DNA of 64,000 nucleotides. Source: Candidatus Zixiibacteriota bacterium (GTDB lineage: Bacteria; Zixibacteria; MSB-5A5; DG-27). The position numbers and the translations under genes were made by a program. Below are positions 27,329 through 36,820 of this stretch, piece by piece (within the stretch, counting starts at the first letter, position 1; the number at the start of each line of letters is the position of its first letter). The notes below the pieces were generated by a model. The model did not search any database. It was not told where the DNA came from and worked only from the letters and a program-made list of their open reading frames with translations. The stretch lies in the NCBI GenBank assembly GCA_030605835.1, contig JAUWHO010000050.1, positions 1 to 64,000 of the forward strand. Direction: 5' to 3'.

Positions 27329-27378
27329 GGATCGAGGGTAGTTCAAATCACAGTGAGGAGAAATTAAATCCTGTCTGT

Positions 27379-27401
27379 GGAAAGCTAAAGCTTTCCCCTA
27401 C
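27379..27401 (-). repeat. REP-like palindrome with GTAG flank
   Basis: GGAAAGC-TAAA-GCTTTCC followed by C-CTAC (27398-27401), with the same layout as neighbouring elements but AT-richer. Confidence 0.45.
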
Positions 27402-27426
27402 AACTTAGGCCTGGGATGGTATTGGA

Positions 27427-28293
27427 TTAGTCTACCTTATAGAGAATTCCCCACCTTCTGGAATCGTAAACGGTGGTATCCTGGCTGGTGACAGTGGACA
27501 GTGAAATAATGTCAACAGTTACGTGATAATAGCCCGCGCTCTGGGGAGCGCTGAAGCTGCCCCGAAAGGTCTCCTCCCCTAAAGGATACATCTCTTGTTT
27601 CGTCAAGTCCTCAGAGCCGTCATAATGCATAAAAACGATGTCAGCCGAATCGCCACAGGTGGCGTTCAGATTAACCGACTCCCCAAAAGAAAGCTCGGGG
27701 ACCTCATTTATGCTTCGGGCGCTTCGAATCTGTGATCCGGTCAGAGTCAGCTGGCCAACGCTCAAAGCCTGGAGAGTGGCGGAGGAGAGATGACGACTTG
27801 AAACCTCAGAATGGATCTCCACGCCGGAGATATCCGTCAATATCCATCCCTTTCGAGGGTCTTTGTCCTCTCCCCATTTTTCGAATTTGGCCCGAATCGT
27901 GGCGAGTTCCTTGAGCGGTTTCTTCACCCGCACCCTTGCAGGCGGAGTGTATGAGGTGTCTTCAATAACAAGATGGAAGTAACCGAACATGCTGTCTAAG
28001 ACCGCCACCTCCGCCAGGGGAATTTCGTGCGGGGTTCCCTCATAGAAGAAGCTGATAGCTATCCGACGCCCAACCCTGTCGATCTCTCTCCAGTAAGCAG
28101 TGGAGAGAGAGGTGGTGTCCGGTACCGCGAGGTCGATTATCTGAGTGTTGAAGACGTCGGCGATATCCTCGGTTATCATATCAACGATGGCGTCCCGGTC
28201 GGGATAGAAGGGGAAGGTCGGCTTCTTAGGACATCCTGATAGAGCCAGACTTATCGACACCAGGGTCAGGCAAACGAGAAACCTCTTTGTCAA
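27427..28293 (-). CDS. Hypothetical lipoprotein
   Basis: 288 residues, no recognised family. The N-terminus MTKRFLVCLTLVSISLALSGC ends in a clear lipobox, so an envelope-anchored lipoprotein is expected. The middle contains a charged segment (RVKKPLKELATIRAKFEKWG). The C-terminal 90 residues look beta-rich (FRGSFSAPQSAGYYHVTVDI), perhaps an immunoglobulin-like fold. I chose TTG 28293 because GGGAG sits 6 nt upstream; a TTG nine codons earlier (28320) also fits the frame. It is the last gene of the minus-strand run that includes uvrB. Confidence 0.65.
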   Translation of the reverse strand: MTKRFLVCLTLVSISLALSGCPKKPTFPFYPDRDAIVDMITEDIADVFNTQIIDLAVPDTTSLSTAYWREIDRVGRRIAISFFYEGTPHEIPLAEVAVLDSMFGYFHLVIEDTSYTPPARVRVKKPLKELATIRAKFEKWGEDKDPRKGWILTDISGVEIHSEVSSRHLSSATLQALSVGQLTLTGSQIRSARSINEVPELSFGESVNLNATCGDSADIVFMHYDGSEDLTKQEMYPLGEETFRGSFSAPQSAGYYHVTVDIISLSTVTSQDTTVYDSRRWGILYKVD

Positions 28294-28338
28294 CTTGAGT
28301 CTCCCAGGTTCTTCAACCAACTAGCGTATCCACATTAA

Positions 28339-30330
28339 CTAACGTCTGCCGCCCACCCTCTTCTTCAACTCTTTGATCTCATCTCTGAAGGCTGCCGCTT
28401 TCTCAAACTCCAGGTTTTTGGCGGCCTGCCTCATAGCCTTCTGCAAGGCTCTCAGGCGCTCTTCTGACTCCAGCCTCTCAAAGACATCAAGTTTCTCCTT
28501 CTTCTCATAGGTAGCGGTCCGAGAGTCAGCGAAGGTGGTGGTCTTTAAGATCTCCTCCCTGGTCTTATAGATTGTCTCCGGGACAATCCCGTGCTTGCGA
28601 TTGTATTCCTCCTGAATTTTCCTCCGGCGATTGGTTTCTGCGATGGCCTTTTTGATCGAATTGGTCATAACCTCGGCGTAAAGGATTACCTCTCCGGCTT
28701 TGTTTCTGGCGGCTCGTCCGGCGGTTTGCACCAAAGAGGTCTCGGAGCGCAAAAACCCTTCCTTGTCGGCATCCAGAATTGCGACTAATGAGACCTCCGG
28801 CAAATCCAAGCCCTCTCTCAAGAGATTGATGCCGACCAGGACCTCGAACTCTGCCAGACGCAAATTCCTCAGAATCTCAACCCGGTCGATGGCGTCGATC
28901 TCCGAATGGAGATAGCGAACCTTGATGTCCAGTTGCGCCAGGTAATCTGATAAGTCCTCGGCCATCCTCTTCGTGAGGGTGGTGACCAACACCCTCTCCC
29001 TTCTGGAGGCACGCAATCTTATCTCCTCTACTAAGTCGTCCACTTGATTCTTGACTGGCTTGACGTTGATGACGGGGTCGAGAAGTCCGGTGGGTCTGAT
29101 AATCTGCTCCACGACCACACCCTTTGACTTTTCCAGTTCGTACTGCGCCGGGGTTGCAGAGACGAATATGGCTTCATTCAGTCGGGATTCAAACTCTTCG
29201 AAATACAAGGGTCGATTGTCCAGCGCCGAGGGGAGGCGGAAACCGTGCCCCACCAGAGTCTCCTTTCTGGAGCGGTCTCCCAGATACATCCCCCGTATCT
29301 GGGGGACGGTCTGGTGGGATTCATCGATAATGCACAAGAAATCCTTGGGGAAGAAATCCAACAGAGTAAACGGAGGCTCTCCTGGTTTTCTCCCGGAGAG
29401 GTGGCGAGAGTAATTCTCAATGCCGGGACAGTATCCGATCTCCCGCATCATTTCCAAATCGTAGCGGGTGCGGGTCGCCAATCTCTGAGCCTCCAAGAGG
29501 AGGTTTTTCCTACGGAAGTGTTGAAGCCGCTCTTCCAACTCCTCCTCGATGGTGGTGACGGCGGCCTCCAATCTCGGATGGGTAGTGACGAAATGCCTGG
29601 CAGGATATATGGCGACGGTCTTTCGCTCCTCTAAAACTTCACCCCGTAAGGTGTCCACTAAAGAGAGCCTCTCGATACTGTCTCCCCACATCTCAATTCT
29701 GACTGCAACCTCTTCATAAGCTAAATGGACTTCGATAACGTCCCCTCTGACTCTGAAGCTGCCGCGACCGAACTCGATGTCGTTGCGGGTGTAATGGACG
29801 TCTATCAATTGTCTCAGGATTTCGTTTCGTTCTATCTTTTGCCCCACGGAGAGAAAAACCAGAAGCTCCCTGTAATCCTTGGGCGAACCCAAGCCGTATA
29901 TGCACGAGACCGAAGCCACCACAACGACGTCCTCTCTTGCCAAAAGAGCGCTGGTGGCCTTCAGTCTCAAGCGGTCGATGTCCTCATTGATGCTGGTATC
30001 CTTTTCTATGTAAGTGTCGCTGGCGGGGACGTAGGCTTCCGGCTGGTAGTAGTCGTAATAGCTTATGAAAAATTCCACCGCATTGTGAGGGAAAAACCCT
30101 TTGAGCTCTCCATAAAGTTGGGCCGCCAAGGTCTTATTATGCGAAATGACTAATGTGGCACGACCGTAATTGGCGATGACGTTCGCCATCGTGAAGGTTT
30201 TGCCGCTTCCGGTGACGCCCAGGAGAGTCTGATACTTATTACCCTGCTTGACTCCCCGGGTCAACTCCCGAATTGCCTGGGGCTGGTCGCCTTTGGGCTT
30301 GTAATCAGAGAATAGCTTGAAATCCGCCAT
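28339..30330 (-). CDS. uvrB: UvrABC excinuclease subunit B
   Basis: The damage-verification helicase of nucleotide excision repair. 663 residues, as expected. It starts [20 protein letters not shown], with Walker A GVTGSGKT, the beta-hairpin region [21 protein letters not shown], motif II in DESHQT, motif [11 protein letters not shown] and a C-terminal UVR motif ([20 protein letters not shown]) that contacts UvrC. ATG 30330 is preferred because it matches the family start; an upstream TTG at 30366 would add 12 unusual residues. No uvrA or uvrC is in the window. Confidence 0.97.
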   Translation of the reverse strand: MADFKLFSDYKPKGDQPQAIRELTRGVKQGNKYQTLLGVTGSGKTFTMANVIANYGRATLVISHNKTLAAQLYGELKGFFPHNAVEFFISYYDYYQPEAYVPASDTYIEKDTSINEDIDRLRLKATSALLAREDVVVVASVSCIYGLGSPKDYRELLVFLSVGQKIERNEILRQLIDVHYTRNDIEFGRGSFRVRGDVIEVHLAYEEVAVRIEMWGDSIERLSLVDTLRGEVLEERKTVAIYPARHFVTTHPRLEAAVTTIEEELEERLQHFRRKNLLLEAQRLATRTRYDLEMMREIGYCPGIENYSRHLSGRKPGEPPFTLLDFFPKDFLCIIDESHQTVPQIRGMYLGDRSRKETLVGHGFRLPSALDNRPLYFEEFESRLNEAIFVSATPAQYELEKSKGVVVEQIIRPTGLLDPVINVKPVKNQVDDLVEEIRLRASRRERVLVTTLTKRMAEDLSDYLAQLDIKVRYLHSEIDAIDRVEILRNLRLAEFEVLVGINLLREGLDLPEVSLVAILDADKEGFLRSETSLVQTAGRAARNKAGEVILYAEVMTNSIKKAIAETNRRRKIQEEYNRKHGIVPETIYKTREEILKTTTFADSRTATYEKKEKLDVFERLESEERLRALQKAMRQAAKNLEFEKAAAFRDEIKELKKRVGGRR

Positions 30331-30479
30331 TGGACAGAAGTAACTTGTTGCCTCTTGCCGTTTCAAAAATAAGCAATGCTTCTAAGTATGTAAAGCTTTG
30401 AAAAGGCTTTTCACAGACAGAAGCCCAGGGCAGGAATGCCCCGTCTATTCCTTTCCCCTCACCAAATAGGCTGGGCCTT

Positions 30480-30532
30480 TCCGCCGGAGGTCTGCCCGAG
30501 GCAGGCAAGCCCACCACAGGCGGGCAAGCGGA
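30480..30532. repeat. Multi-hairpin palindromic element
   Basis: Outer stem TCCGC/GCGGA (30480-30484, 30528-30532) encloses a CTGCC-CGA-GGCAG hairpin (30492-30504) and a GCCC/GGGC hairpin (30509-30525). It lies in the uvrB upstream gap and looks like a dispersed intergenic palindrome rather than a terminator. Confidence 0.45.
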
Positions 30533-30571
30533 TCAGCCTCTAACTGACGAGCCCAGCAAAGATGCCGTAGA

Positions 30572-31345
30572 TCAACGCAGGTCCTTAACGCAGCGGAAAC
30601 CCAAATTGAAATCGACCCATCTAGCGAGTAAGCAGTTACGGAAATGAACCTTATTGCAGCTCTTTCCGGAGTGCCATCCACCACCTCTGATCACTCGGAA
30701 TTTCCCTTCTTGCGGACCTCTCGGATTTCTATGAGGGCTTACCTTGTAGTAATCCTTGTCGTAGTAATCGAAAACCCACTCTACCACATTTCCGGCCATA
30801 TCGTGCAGGCCGAACCGGTTTGGCGAGTAACTGCCGACGGGGACTGTCCCCTTGGAGGAGAAATTCCCCGTGGAGGAATCTAGATCCTCACCACTGGGGA
30901 AGTCCTTGCCGACTAAGCCACCTCCGGCCGCATACTCCCACTCCGCCTCGGTGGGGAGCCTCTTGCCAATCCACTCTGCGTAAGCCCCGGCATCTCTCCA
31001 GGAAACGCCGACAACCGGATGGTTCGGGTAGCCCAGTCCAGAACGGAATTCCTTCATGCCCCACAATTCCGGCAAATCCCTCCCGGTCTGCTCACAAAAT
31101 TCGAAATATTGGGCATTGGTGACCTCGCATTTGTCCATATAAAAGGAGTCGACATAGACCCTGTGAACCGGGTTATCGCTACCGTCTCCATCCTCGGCGC
31201 CCATCAGGAACTCTCCGCCGGGAATCAAGACCATCTCCATTTCCATCGCCGGTTCGGGAATGGGGAGCTCCTTCTTCTTAACACAACTGCTGAACAGAAT
31301 TGAAAAAACGAGAAGCAATGCAGAAGCTGAACATAGGACTTTCAC
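30572..31345 (-). CDS. Formylglycine-generating-enzyme-like (SUMF1 fold) lipoprotein
   Basis: 257 residues. The lipobox LFSSC near residue 21 indicates lipid anchoring. The remainder is an FGE-sulfatase domain: MVLIPGGEFLMGAEDGDGSDNP, VDSFYMDKCEVTNAQY, GVSWRDAGAYAEWIGKRLPTEAEWEYA, DMAGNVVEWVFDYY, RVIRGGGWHSGKSCNKV and the ending NLGFRCVKDLR. Only part of the copper/cysteine site of true FGE is recognisable, and many such lipoproteins are not sulfatase activators. The ribosome site derives from a tandem ATAGGAGA array immediately upstream. Confidence 0.82.
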   Translation of the reverse strand: MKVLCSASALLLVFSILFSSCVKKKELPIPEPAMEMEMVLIPGGEFLMGAEDGDGSDNPVHRVYVDSFYMDKCEVTNAQYFEFCEQTGRDLPELWGMKEFRSGLGYPNHPVVGVSWRDAGAYAEWIGKRLPTEAEWEYAAGGGLVGKDFPSGEDLDSSTGNFSSKGTVPVGSYSPNRFGLHDMAGNVVEWVFDYYDKDYYKVSPHRNPRGPQEGKFRVIRGGGWHSGKSCNKVHFRNCLLARWVDFNLGFRCVKDLR

Positions 31346-31350
31346 TTCTT

Positions 31351-31390
31351 TCTCCTATCTCCTATCTCCTATCCCCTATTTCCTATCTCT
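31351..31390 (-). repeat. Tandem ATAGGAGA-type array on the folC stop codon
   Basis: About five degenerate 8-nt units. On the minus strand the array encodes the last folC residues (EIGNRG), provides its TAG stop and then supplies the purine-rich ribosome site of the next gene. Confidence 0.6.
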
Positions 31391-32658
31391 TGACTGAGCG
31401 CAGCCATCACCTCTCCGACGGTGTAGTGAGAGCCGGTAACCAACACCACTTCCTCCGGCCGAGCCTGACTTAGGGCGTATTTGTAAGCCTCTTTCACGAC
31501 CGGAATGACCTTGAAATTGGAGCCCTGCTTGCTGACCTCCCTCGCCAGAAGCTCCGGGTCGGCGGCCCTCTCAGTGATCGGTTTGGTCAGGTAAATCACT
31601 TTTGCGAACCTCCCCACCTCATTCAACATCTCCACGTAGTTCTTGTTCGAAAGTATCCCCAGGACAACCAGGAATCTCTTTTCGGGGAATAGCTCCTGGA
31701 GGTTCTCCTTGATGATCTTCATCGCCGGTGGATTGTGAGCGACATCGGCCAAGACCGTGGGTCTCTCAGAGAGGAGCTCCAACCGTCCCCTCCAGACCAC
31801 CTGCGCCAGTCCCTCCCTGACGGCCCTCTTAGGAACTCTCCAACCGTTGTCTTGAAGAATCTCAATCGCCAGAAGGGCACACATGGCGTTCTCCAGCTGG
31901 TGCCTGCCGACCAAGTTCAAGCGCAGGTTGACATACTTGTTCGATCTGGTGAAGACATCGAGACGGGAACCCTTAAGTCCAACCTCCTTCACCAGCCACT
32001 GAGCCTCGTCGTAAATTGAAACCAGCGGCGCCTTCCTTTTGCGACAGGTGTTTCTCAAGACCCTTTTGACCTCGAAGTTGTTGGAGGCCGTCACCGTGGG
32101 AACCCCCTCCTTTATAATCCCGGCTTTCTCCCTGGCGATCTCAGAAACACTGCTCCCCAAGTGGTCGGTATGTTCCAAATCGACGTTGGTGATGATAGAG
32201 ACTTCGGTTTTCAGCACGTTGGTGGCATCCAACCTCCCCCCCAGGCCGGTTTCACAGACGGCGATGTTGACCCGCTGCTCTGCGAAGTAACTGAATGCCA
32301 GCGCCGAGACCACCTCGAAGAAGGTCACCGGGATCTCCTCGATCAGGTCTTTCTTAGAGCGGACAAACTCAGTCACATACTCTCTCTCAACCGGCCTTCT
32401 TCCGATTCTGATCCTCTCCCGAAAATCGACCAGGTGGGGGGAGGTGTAAAGCCCCACCTTGAAGCCGGCGGAGGTGAGGAGGGCCTCCAGGATCGCCGCG
32501 GTGGAGCCTTTGCCATTGGTTCCGGCGACGTGGATTGCCGGGAAACGGTTATGGGGATTGCCAATCCGGTCCAAAAAGCGGGTGATATTCTCAAGCCCCA
32601 GTTTGATCCCGAACTTCTCTAAATCGAAGAGGTAAGAAACCGCTTGTCGATAATCCAT
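31369..32658 (-). CDS. folC: Dihydrofolate synthase / folylpolyglutamate synthase
   Basis: A 429-residue Mur-ligase-family enzyme adding glutamate to dihydropteroate or folates. Motifs are the P-loop VAGTNGKGSTAAILEALL (about 45-60), SPHLVDFRERI, ETGLGGRLDATN and the DVAHNPPA loop near 305. The start ATG at 32658 is consistent with the family N-terminus (MDYRQAVSYLFDLEKFGIK). The C-terminus runs into the tandem array described separately. It follows accD by 28 bp; the accD-folC pairing is common in bacteria. Confidence 0.95.
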   Translation of the reverse strand: MDYRQAVSYLFDLEKFGIKLGLENITRFLDRIGNPHNRFPAIHVAGTNGKGSTAAILEALLTSAGFKVGLYTSPHLVDFRERIRIGRRPVEREYVTEFVRSKKDLIEEIPVTFFEVVSALAFSYFAEQRVNIAVCETGLGGRLDATNVLKTEVSIITNVDLEHTDHLGSSVSEIAREKAGIIKEGVPTVTASNNFEVKRVLRNTCRKRKAPLVSIYDEAQWLVKEVGLKGSRLDVFTRSNKYVNLRLNLVGRHQLENAMCALLAIEILQDNGWRVPKRAVREGLAQVVWRGRLELLSERPTVLADVAHNPPAMKIIKENLQELFPEKRFLVVLGILSNKNYVEMLNEVGRFAKVIYLTKPITERAADPELLAREVSKQGSNFKVIPVVKEAYKYALSQARPEEVVLVTGSHYTVGEVMAALSQEIGNRG

Positions 32659-32686
32659 ATCTCTAAGGGAAAAGAACGCCCAAACT

Positions 32687-33529
32687 CTAATCGTTAGAGA
32701 GGTAGCCCAAAAGTAGGGAGAGATTTTTCTTCAAATCCTTGCGCGGAGAGATGAGATCCACAAACCCGTGCTCCAGAAAAAACTCCGATGTCTGGAAACC
32801 CTCCGGCAATTCCTGTTTGATGGTCTGTTGGATAACTCTCTGGCCGGCAAACCCCAAAAGCGCCTTCGGTTCCGCAATAATGATATCGCCCAAGGAGGCG
32901 TAACTGGCCATCACTCCCGCGGTGGTGGGATTTGTTAGAACTGAGATATAGGGAATGTTCGTCTTCTGCAGTAGAGAAAGCAGAGCCGAGGTTTTAGCCA
33001 TCTGCAGCAGGGATAAGATCCCCTCCTGCATGCGTGCCCCCCCGGAGGTGGAGATGATGACCAATGGCATTTTCCCCTCCAGGGACCTTTCGATGGCCCG
33101 AGCGATCTTCTCCCCCACCACCGAGCCCATACTGCCGCCTATGAAGCGAAAATCCATCACTGCGAAGCTGACCGTGCGACCGTCGATCTTCCCGATCCCG
33201 ACACGCACCGCCTCCGTCAGTCCCGTCTTCTCCTGGGCCTGTCTGATCCGCGCCGGATATCTCTTCGAATCCTTGAATTTCAATGGGTCGCCGGAGACCA
33301 AATCGGCGTCGTGTTCCTCCAGCCGACCGTCGTCTAAGATCATTTTGATGTAATCATCCGATTTCAGCCGAAAATGATACGAACAGTTCTTGCATACCCA
33401 GTGTTCTTTCTCGAGCTCCTTGACGTAGATGATCTCTCCGCAGTGGGGACATTTAGTCCAGAGACCATCGGGAATCTCCTTCTTGTTGGTGGAATCTATC
33501 TCCACCCTGGCTTTCTTGAACCACTCCAT
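32687..33529 (-). CDS. accD: Acetyl-CoA carboxylase carboxyltransferase subunit beta
   Basis: 280 residues. With AccA it transfers CO2 from carboxybiotin to acetyl-CoA in fatty-acid synthesis. The N-terminal zinc finger CPHCGEIIYV...WVCKNCSYHF (residues about 28-52) and the crotonase-fold motifs GSMGSVVGEKIARA, STSGGARMQEG and NPTTAGVMASYASLGD are all visible. No accA lies nearby in the window. It starts 10 bp after rimI ends. Confidence 0.96.
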   Translation of the reverse strand: MEWFKKARVEIDSTNKKEIPDGLWTKCPHCGEIIYVKELEKEHWVCKNCSYHFRLKSDDYIKMILDDGRLEEHDADLVSGDPLKFKDSKRYPARIRQAQEKTGLTEAVRVGIGKIDGRTVSFAVMDFRFIGGSMGSVVGEKIARAIERSLEGKMPLVIISTSGGARMQEGILSLLQMAKTSALLSLLQKTNIPYISVLTNPTTAGVMASYASLGDIIIAEPKALLGFAGQRVIQQTIKQELPEGFQTSEFFLEHGFVDLISPRKDLKKNLSLLLGYLSND

Positions 33530-33539
33530 AAAACAGCCC

Positions 33540-34013
33540 TCAGGTCAGATTCCTCCCCATAATCAGGCCATCCTCGCTGGGAGCAGCGTAGTATTTCGGT
33601 CTGCGTCCAACCTTGCGGAAGCCGAATTTGCCGTACAGCTGTGTGGCCGCAATGTTCGAGGGCCTGACCTCCAGAATGGCATAGCGACAACCGATTCTTC
33701 TCCCCTCCGATAGCGCCTTGGCGAGAAGGCTCCTGCCGATCCCGCGGCGACGATATTGGGGTCTCACCGCGATATTCGCTATCTGAAGCTCCTCCTCAAT
33801 GAGGTATGCCACGAGATAACCTAAAACCACACTTCCCTCCTTGGCGACCAGGGTGTAGGCGAAGGAGTTGGAAATATCATGTCTGAAGCTCTCTTCGGGC
33901 CAGGGGTTGGAAAAGCAACTTCTCTCGATCAAGGCCACCTGCTCGATATCTTCGGCGGTCATCTCCACCAGTTGGTAATCTAAGGATTTCTGTTCTGAAG
34001 TCAATTTCGTCAT
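33540..34013 (-). CDS. rimI: Ribosomal-protein-alanine N-acetyltransferase RimI
   Basis: A 157-residue GNAT acetyltransferase. Motifs include IERSCFSNPWPEESF (characteristic of RimI), the acetyl-CoA loop VRPQYRRRGIGRSLL and EVRPSNIAATQLYGKFGF. The start ATG overlaps the tsaB stop in an ATGA tetranucleotide, so translation is coupled. The tsaE-tsaB-rimI order is conserved in many bacteria. Confidence 0.93.
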   Translation of the reverse strand: MTKLTSEQKSLDYQLVEMTAEDIEQVALIERSCFSNPWPEESFRHDISNSFAYTLVAKEGSVVLGYLVAYLIEEELQIANIAVRPQYRRRGIGRSLLAKALSEGRRIGCRYAILEVRPSNIAATQLYGKFGFRKVGRRPKYYAAPSEDGLIMGRNLT

Positions 34014-34693
34014 GGACGCTTTTTGAAAATCGCCGCTGCCGGTCTTATGTAAACCGGGACGGATTGCTCCAGAGAGAGAAGCTCCCCCTTCAATATCTTT
34101 TCCCTTCCCAGAAGGGCAACTAAGGCGCCTCCGGGAAAGGAGCTGAATGTGCGCACCACGTGAGCTTTATCCCCGTAAAGCTCCTCGAATTTGTCTCCGT
34201 AAGTTTCCGCACCGTCTCCGATGATGACGACCTCGGTGTCAAACCTCTCGTATATCTTCTCCGGTGAAAGGCTCACCGTCTCCCCCAGCCTGACCGGGTT
34301 ACCGCTTTCGGTGTTGTACAGAGCGGCATAAACCTCTCCCCGCCGGGCATCTATGGCGGCCAGGACCGGCAATCGACAATAGGGTAGAAGCCAGGCCAAA
34401 GCCTCCAGACTCGAGACCCCGGCTAAGGGGAGTTCTCTGAGCATACAGAGACCTTTAGCGGTCGCCAACGCCACCCGCAGTCCCGTGAAGGAACCGGGAC
34501 CGATGACAACGCTGACCCCCTCTATCTCCTCTATCGACACCCCCGTTTCCTTAAGGAGACGGTCGATGTTGCCCAGGAGGGTGCTTTTGTGATTTCCGAC
34601 AATAGGAAACTTGCGCTCCCCCAAAACCTGCTCACCGTCGATTAGTCCAACGGAACCTAAGGGTTTGGAGGCATCGATGCCCAAAACTTTCAT
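34010..34693 (-). CDS. tsaB: tRNA threonylcarbamoyladenosine biosynthesis protein TsaB
   Basis: 227 residues, ASKHA-fold partner of TsaD in t6A37 modification of tRNA. It starts MKVLGIDASKPLGSVGLI, with the family motif VVIGPGSFTGLRVALATAKGL (about 70-90), GVSSLEALAW and AIDARRGEVYAALY. ATG 34693 is favoured because it matches the family start; GTG 34702 would add three residues. Its stop overlaps rimI, and tsaE lies 38 bp upstream. Confidence 0.94.
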   Translation of the reverse strand: MKVLGIDASKPLGSVGLIDGEQVLGERKFPIVGNHKSTLLGNIDRLLKETGVSIEEIEGVSVVIGPGSFTGLRVALATAKGLCMLRELPLAGVSSLEALAWLLPYCRLPVLAAIDARRGEVYAALYNTESGNPVRLGETVSLSPEKIYERFDTEVVIIGDGAETYGDKFEELYGDKAHVVRTFSSFPGGALVALLGREKILKGELLSLEQSVPVYIRPAAAIFKKRP

Positions 34694-34731
34694 CGGCGGC
34701 ACTCAACCTAGGATCTGAGAGGTCATCACGA

Positions 34732-35223
34732 TCACCAAGGCTCTCGAGAGAAGCTCAGCTCCCTTTTGGTCTCGTCGATGATTCTCATAGAGACGCTCAG
34801 GGTTTCGGGCGGCAGATAAGGTTCGGCCTTCTCGGCCCACTCTATCAAGGTCACCCCCTCCCCGAAAAGATACTCCTCGTAACCGAGGAAGAGAAACTCC
34901 TGGGGGCCTTTCAGCCGATAAAGGTCGATATGATAAACTGGCAGAGTTCCCCGGTAGTGATTGATAATGATGAAAGAGGGGCTGGTGATTCTCTCTTTGA
35001 CCTTCAAACCTCGACAGACCCCCCGGACAAAACAGGTTTTCCCGGCGCCAAGCTCCCCCAAAAGGGCGACGATGGCTCCAGGGGAGAGCTTCTTCGCCAG
35101 CCTCTCCCCCAGACTCTCGGTCTCTTCGGGAGAGGAGCTAACAACCTTTCTTGTGGATTCTCTATCCGCGGAGATTGAGAGCCGCTCCTCTTTTGAGGCT
35201 TTCAGGAAGCCAGCCTCGTTCAT
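34732..35223 (-). CDS. tsaE: tRNA threonylcarbamoyladenosine biosynthesis ATPase TsaE
   Basis: A 163-residue P-loop ATPase of the t6A pathway. Walker A GELGAGKTCFVRG (about 57-69), SPSFIIINHYRG, VYHIDLYRL and LIEWAEKAEPYLP are typical. An N-terminal extension of about 25 residues precedes the conserved core. ATG 35223 follows TTAGGA, which includes the stop codon of the porX-like gene upstream, so the two are tightly linked. Confidence 0.94.
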   Translation of the reverse strand: MNEAGFLKASKEERLSISADRESTRKVVSSSPEETESLGERLAKKLSPGAIVALLGELGAGKTCFVRGVCRGLKVKERITSPSFIIINHYRGTLPVYHIDLYRLKGPQEFLFLGYEEYLFGEGVTLIEWAEKAEPYLPPETLSVSMRIIDETKRELSFSREPW

Positions 35224-35228
35224 AATTC

Positions 35229-36791
35229 CTAAAACTTCTTCGATTTCATTGTGACAACCGGTAGAATCATCTCGTCCAAGGAGATGCCTCCGTGCTGGAA
35301 GCTGTTACGATATTGCCTTTCGTATTCGTGATAGCTGGTGGGATAGACGAAGTAAAAATCCTCCCGGGCGATTATATAGGTGGTGCTGATTCGATAGCTG
35401 GGGAGACGGTATTCCTTTGGGTCCTTGATCAGGACCGACTCCTTCTGGTTACAATTGAGGTTATCTCCATACTTGTAACGCAGGTTGGTGGAGGTGTCCC
35501 TTCGGCCGTGGGCGATGGTGCCCCGGGTCCCCAAAACCGAGCCGTGGTCGGTGGTGATTACGACGGTGCAATCATGCTCGGAGAGATATTGCAGCACCTC
35601 GAAGAGACTGGAATGCACAAACCAGGACCTCATCAGGGATCTGAAGGCGGCCTCATCCGGGGCAATCTCTTGCAAGATCTCCGACTCCGAGCGACCGTGA
35701 GAGAGAATGTCGAGGAAGTTGACCACAATTGAGAAGAGCGGCTCCCGCATGTAGTTGGAGATCTTTTTGGCCAGATTTTCTCCCTCGGCGGCGTCCAGGA
35801 TCTTTATGTATTTGGGATCCTCCTTGTACCCAAACCCCAGAAGCCTCAACTGCCGAGCCAAATGCTGTCGTTCGTATCGGTTTCTGGAGCCCTCCTCTGG
35901 GCCTGGTTTCCACAGCTCCGGATGCAGGCGAGCACATTCATCCGGGAAAAGCCCGGAGAAGATGGCGTTGCGGGCATAGGGGGTGGCGGTCGGGAGGATG
36001 GAGTAATAGTAATCGACTTTGAGGTTGAAGTACTCCGCCAGAATCGGCTCCACCATTAACCACTGATCCAGCCGCATGCAATCGATGACGATGAAGTAGA
36101 CCCGTTGTTTCTCCCGAAGAAAGGGCAGCAAGAAGGTTTTGACGATATCCACCGAAAGGGGAGGCCGCTCGTCCCCCTTGAGCCACCGGGGGTATTCCCG
36201 AGCGACGTAGCGACCGAACTCCAAGTTGCATTCCTTTTTCTGTCCCCGGTGCGATTGGCGCAATCCGACATCTCTGGTCTCCTCGATCTCGACGTCCATT
36301 CTCGACAACTCCAGGTGGATGTCGATCCAGTCCTTCCAACTCAAGGGCCCCAGGAGTTTCTGGGCGATGGTGGCAAAGTCCTTGACATACTCCCGGGCGA
36401 GATGGCTCTCTCGAATTCTCTTGGCCTCCAGGAGACGTTTGGAGGCCGAGAGAATCTGGCTGGGATTGACCGGTTTGGTGAGGTAATCGTCGATCTTTTT
36501 GCCGATGGCCTGTTCCATCAGCATCTCCTCCTCGCTCTTGGTGACCATGATGACCGGCAGGTTGGGCTTGATTTCCTTTATCTCTTCCAGGGTGGTCAGT
36601 CCATCCTTGCCCGGCATCATCTCGTCGAGGAGGACCAAATCGTAGTCGTTTTCACGCACCAGGGCCACTCCGTCATCGCCGTTGGTGGCGGGGGTGACCT
36701 TATAGCCGCGCGATTCCAAGAAAAGAATCAGAGATTTGAGGTGGTCGATCTCGTCATCGACCCAGAGAACGTTCCAGGCTTCTGCTTTCAT
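35229..36791 (-). CDS. porX: PorX-like response regulator with PglZ effector domain
   Basis: 520 residues. The N-terminal receiver domain has acidic Asp12/Asp13, phospho-acceptor Asp56 (VLLDEMMPG), Thr84 and Lys106 (LTKPVNP). From about 230 a PglZ/alkaline-phosphatase-superfamily domain carries IDCMRLDQW (Asp237, Asp242), LPTATPYARNAIFSG (Thr268/Thr270), ITTDHGSVLGTRG and AHGRRDTSTN. The same architecture defines PorX, which controls type IX secretion genes in Porphyromonas and has zinc-dependent phosphodiesterase activity. The adjacent PorY-like kinase and the T9SS cargo genes in the window support this call. BREX PglZ is unlikely because no BREX genes are present. Confidence 0.85.
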   Translation of the reverse strand: MKAEAWNVLWVDDEIDHLKSLILFLESRGYKVTPATNGDDGVALVRENDYDLVLLDEMMPGKDGLTTLEEIKEIKPNLPVIMVTKSEEEMLMEQAIGKKIDDYLTKPVNPSQILSASKRLLEAKRIRESHLAREYVKDFATIAQKLLGPLSWKDWIDIHLELSRMDVEIEETRDVGLRQSHRGQKKECNLEFGRYVAREYPRWLKGDERPPLSVDIVKTFLLPFLREKQRVYFIVIDCMRLDQWLMVEPILAEYFNLKVDYYYSILPTATPYARNAIFSGLFPDECARLHPELWKPGPEEGSRNRYERQHLARQLRLLGFGYKEDPKYIKILDAAEGENLAKKISNYMREPLFSIVVNFLDILSHGRSESEILQEIAPDEAAFRSLMRSWFVHSSLFEVLQYLSEHDCTVVITTDHGSVLGTRGTIAHGRRDTSTNLRYKYGDNLNCNQKESVLIKDPKEYRLPSYRISTTYIIAREDFYFVYPTSYHEYERQYRNSFQHGGISLDEMILPVVTMKSKKF

Positions 36792-36820
36792 TGTTCCTTG
36801 ATTCTACGCTCGCATCCTCT

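Noticed and set aside
35229-36791. PglZ domain as a sign of a BREX phage-defence system
   Set aside because: No BREX genes (brxA, brxB, brxC, pglX, brxL) are nearby, and the receiver-PglZ fusion fits PorX.
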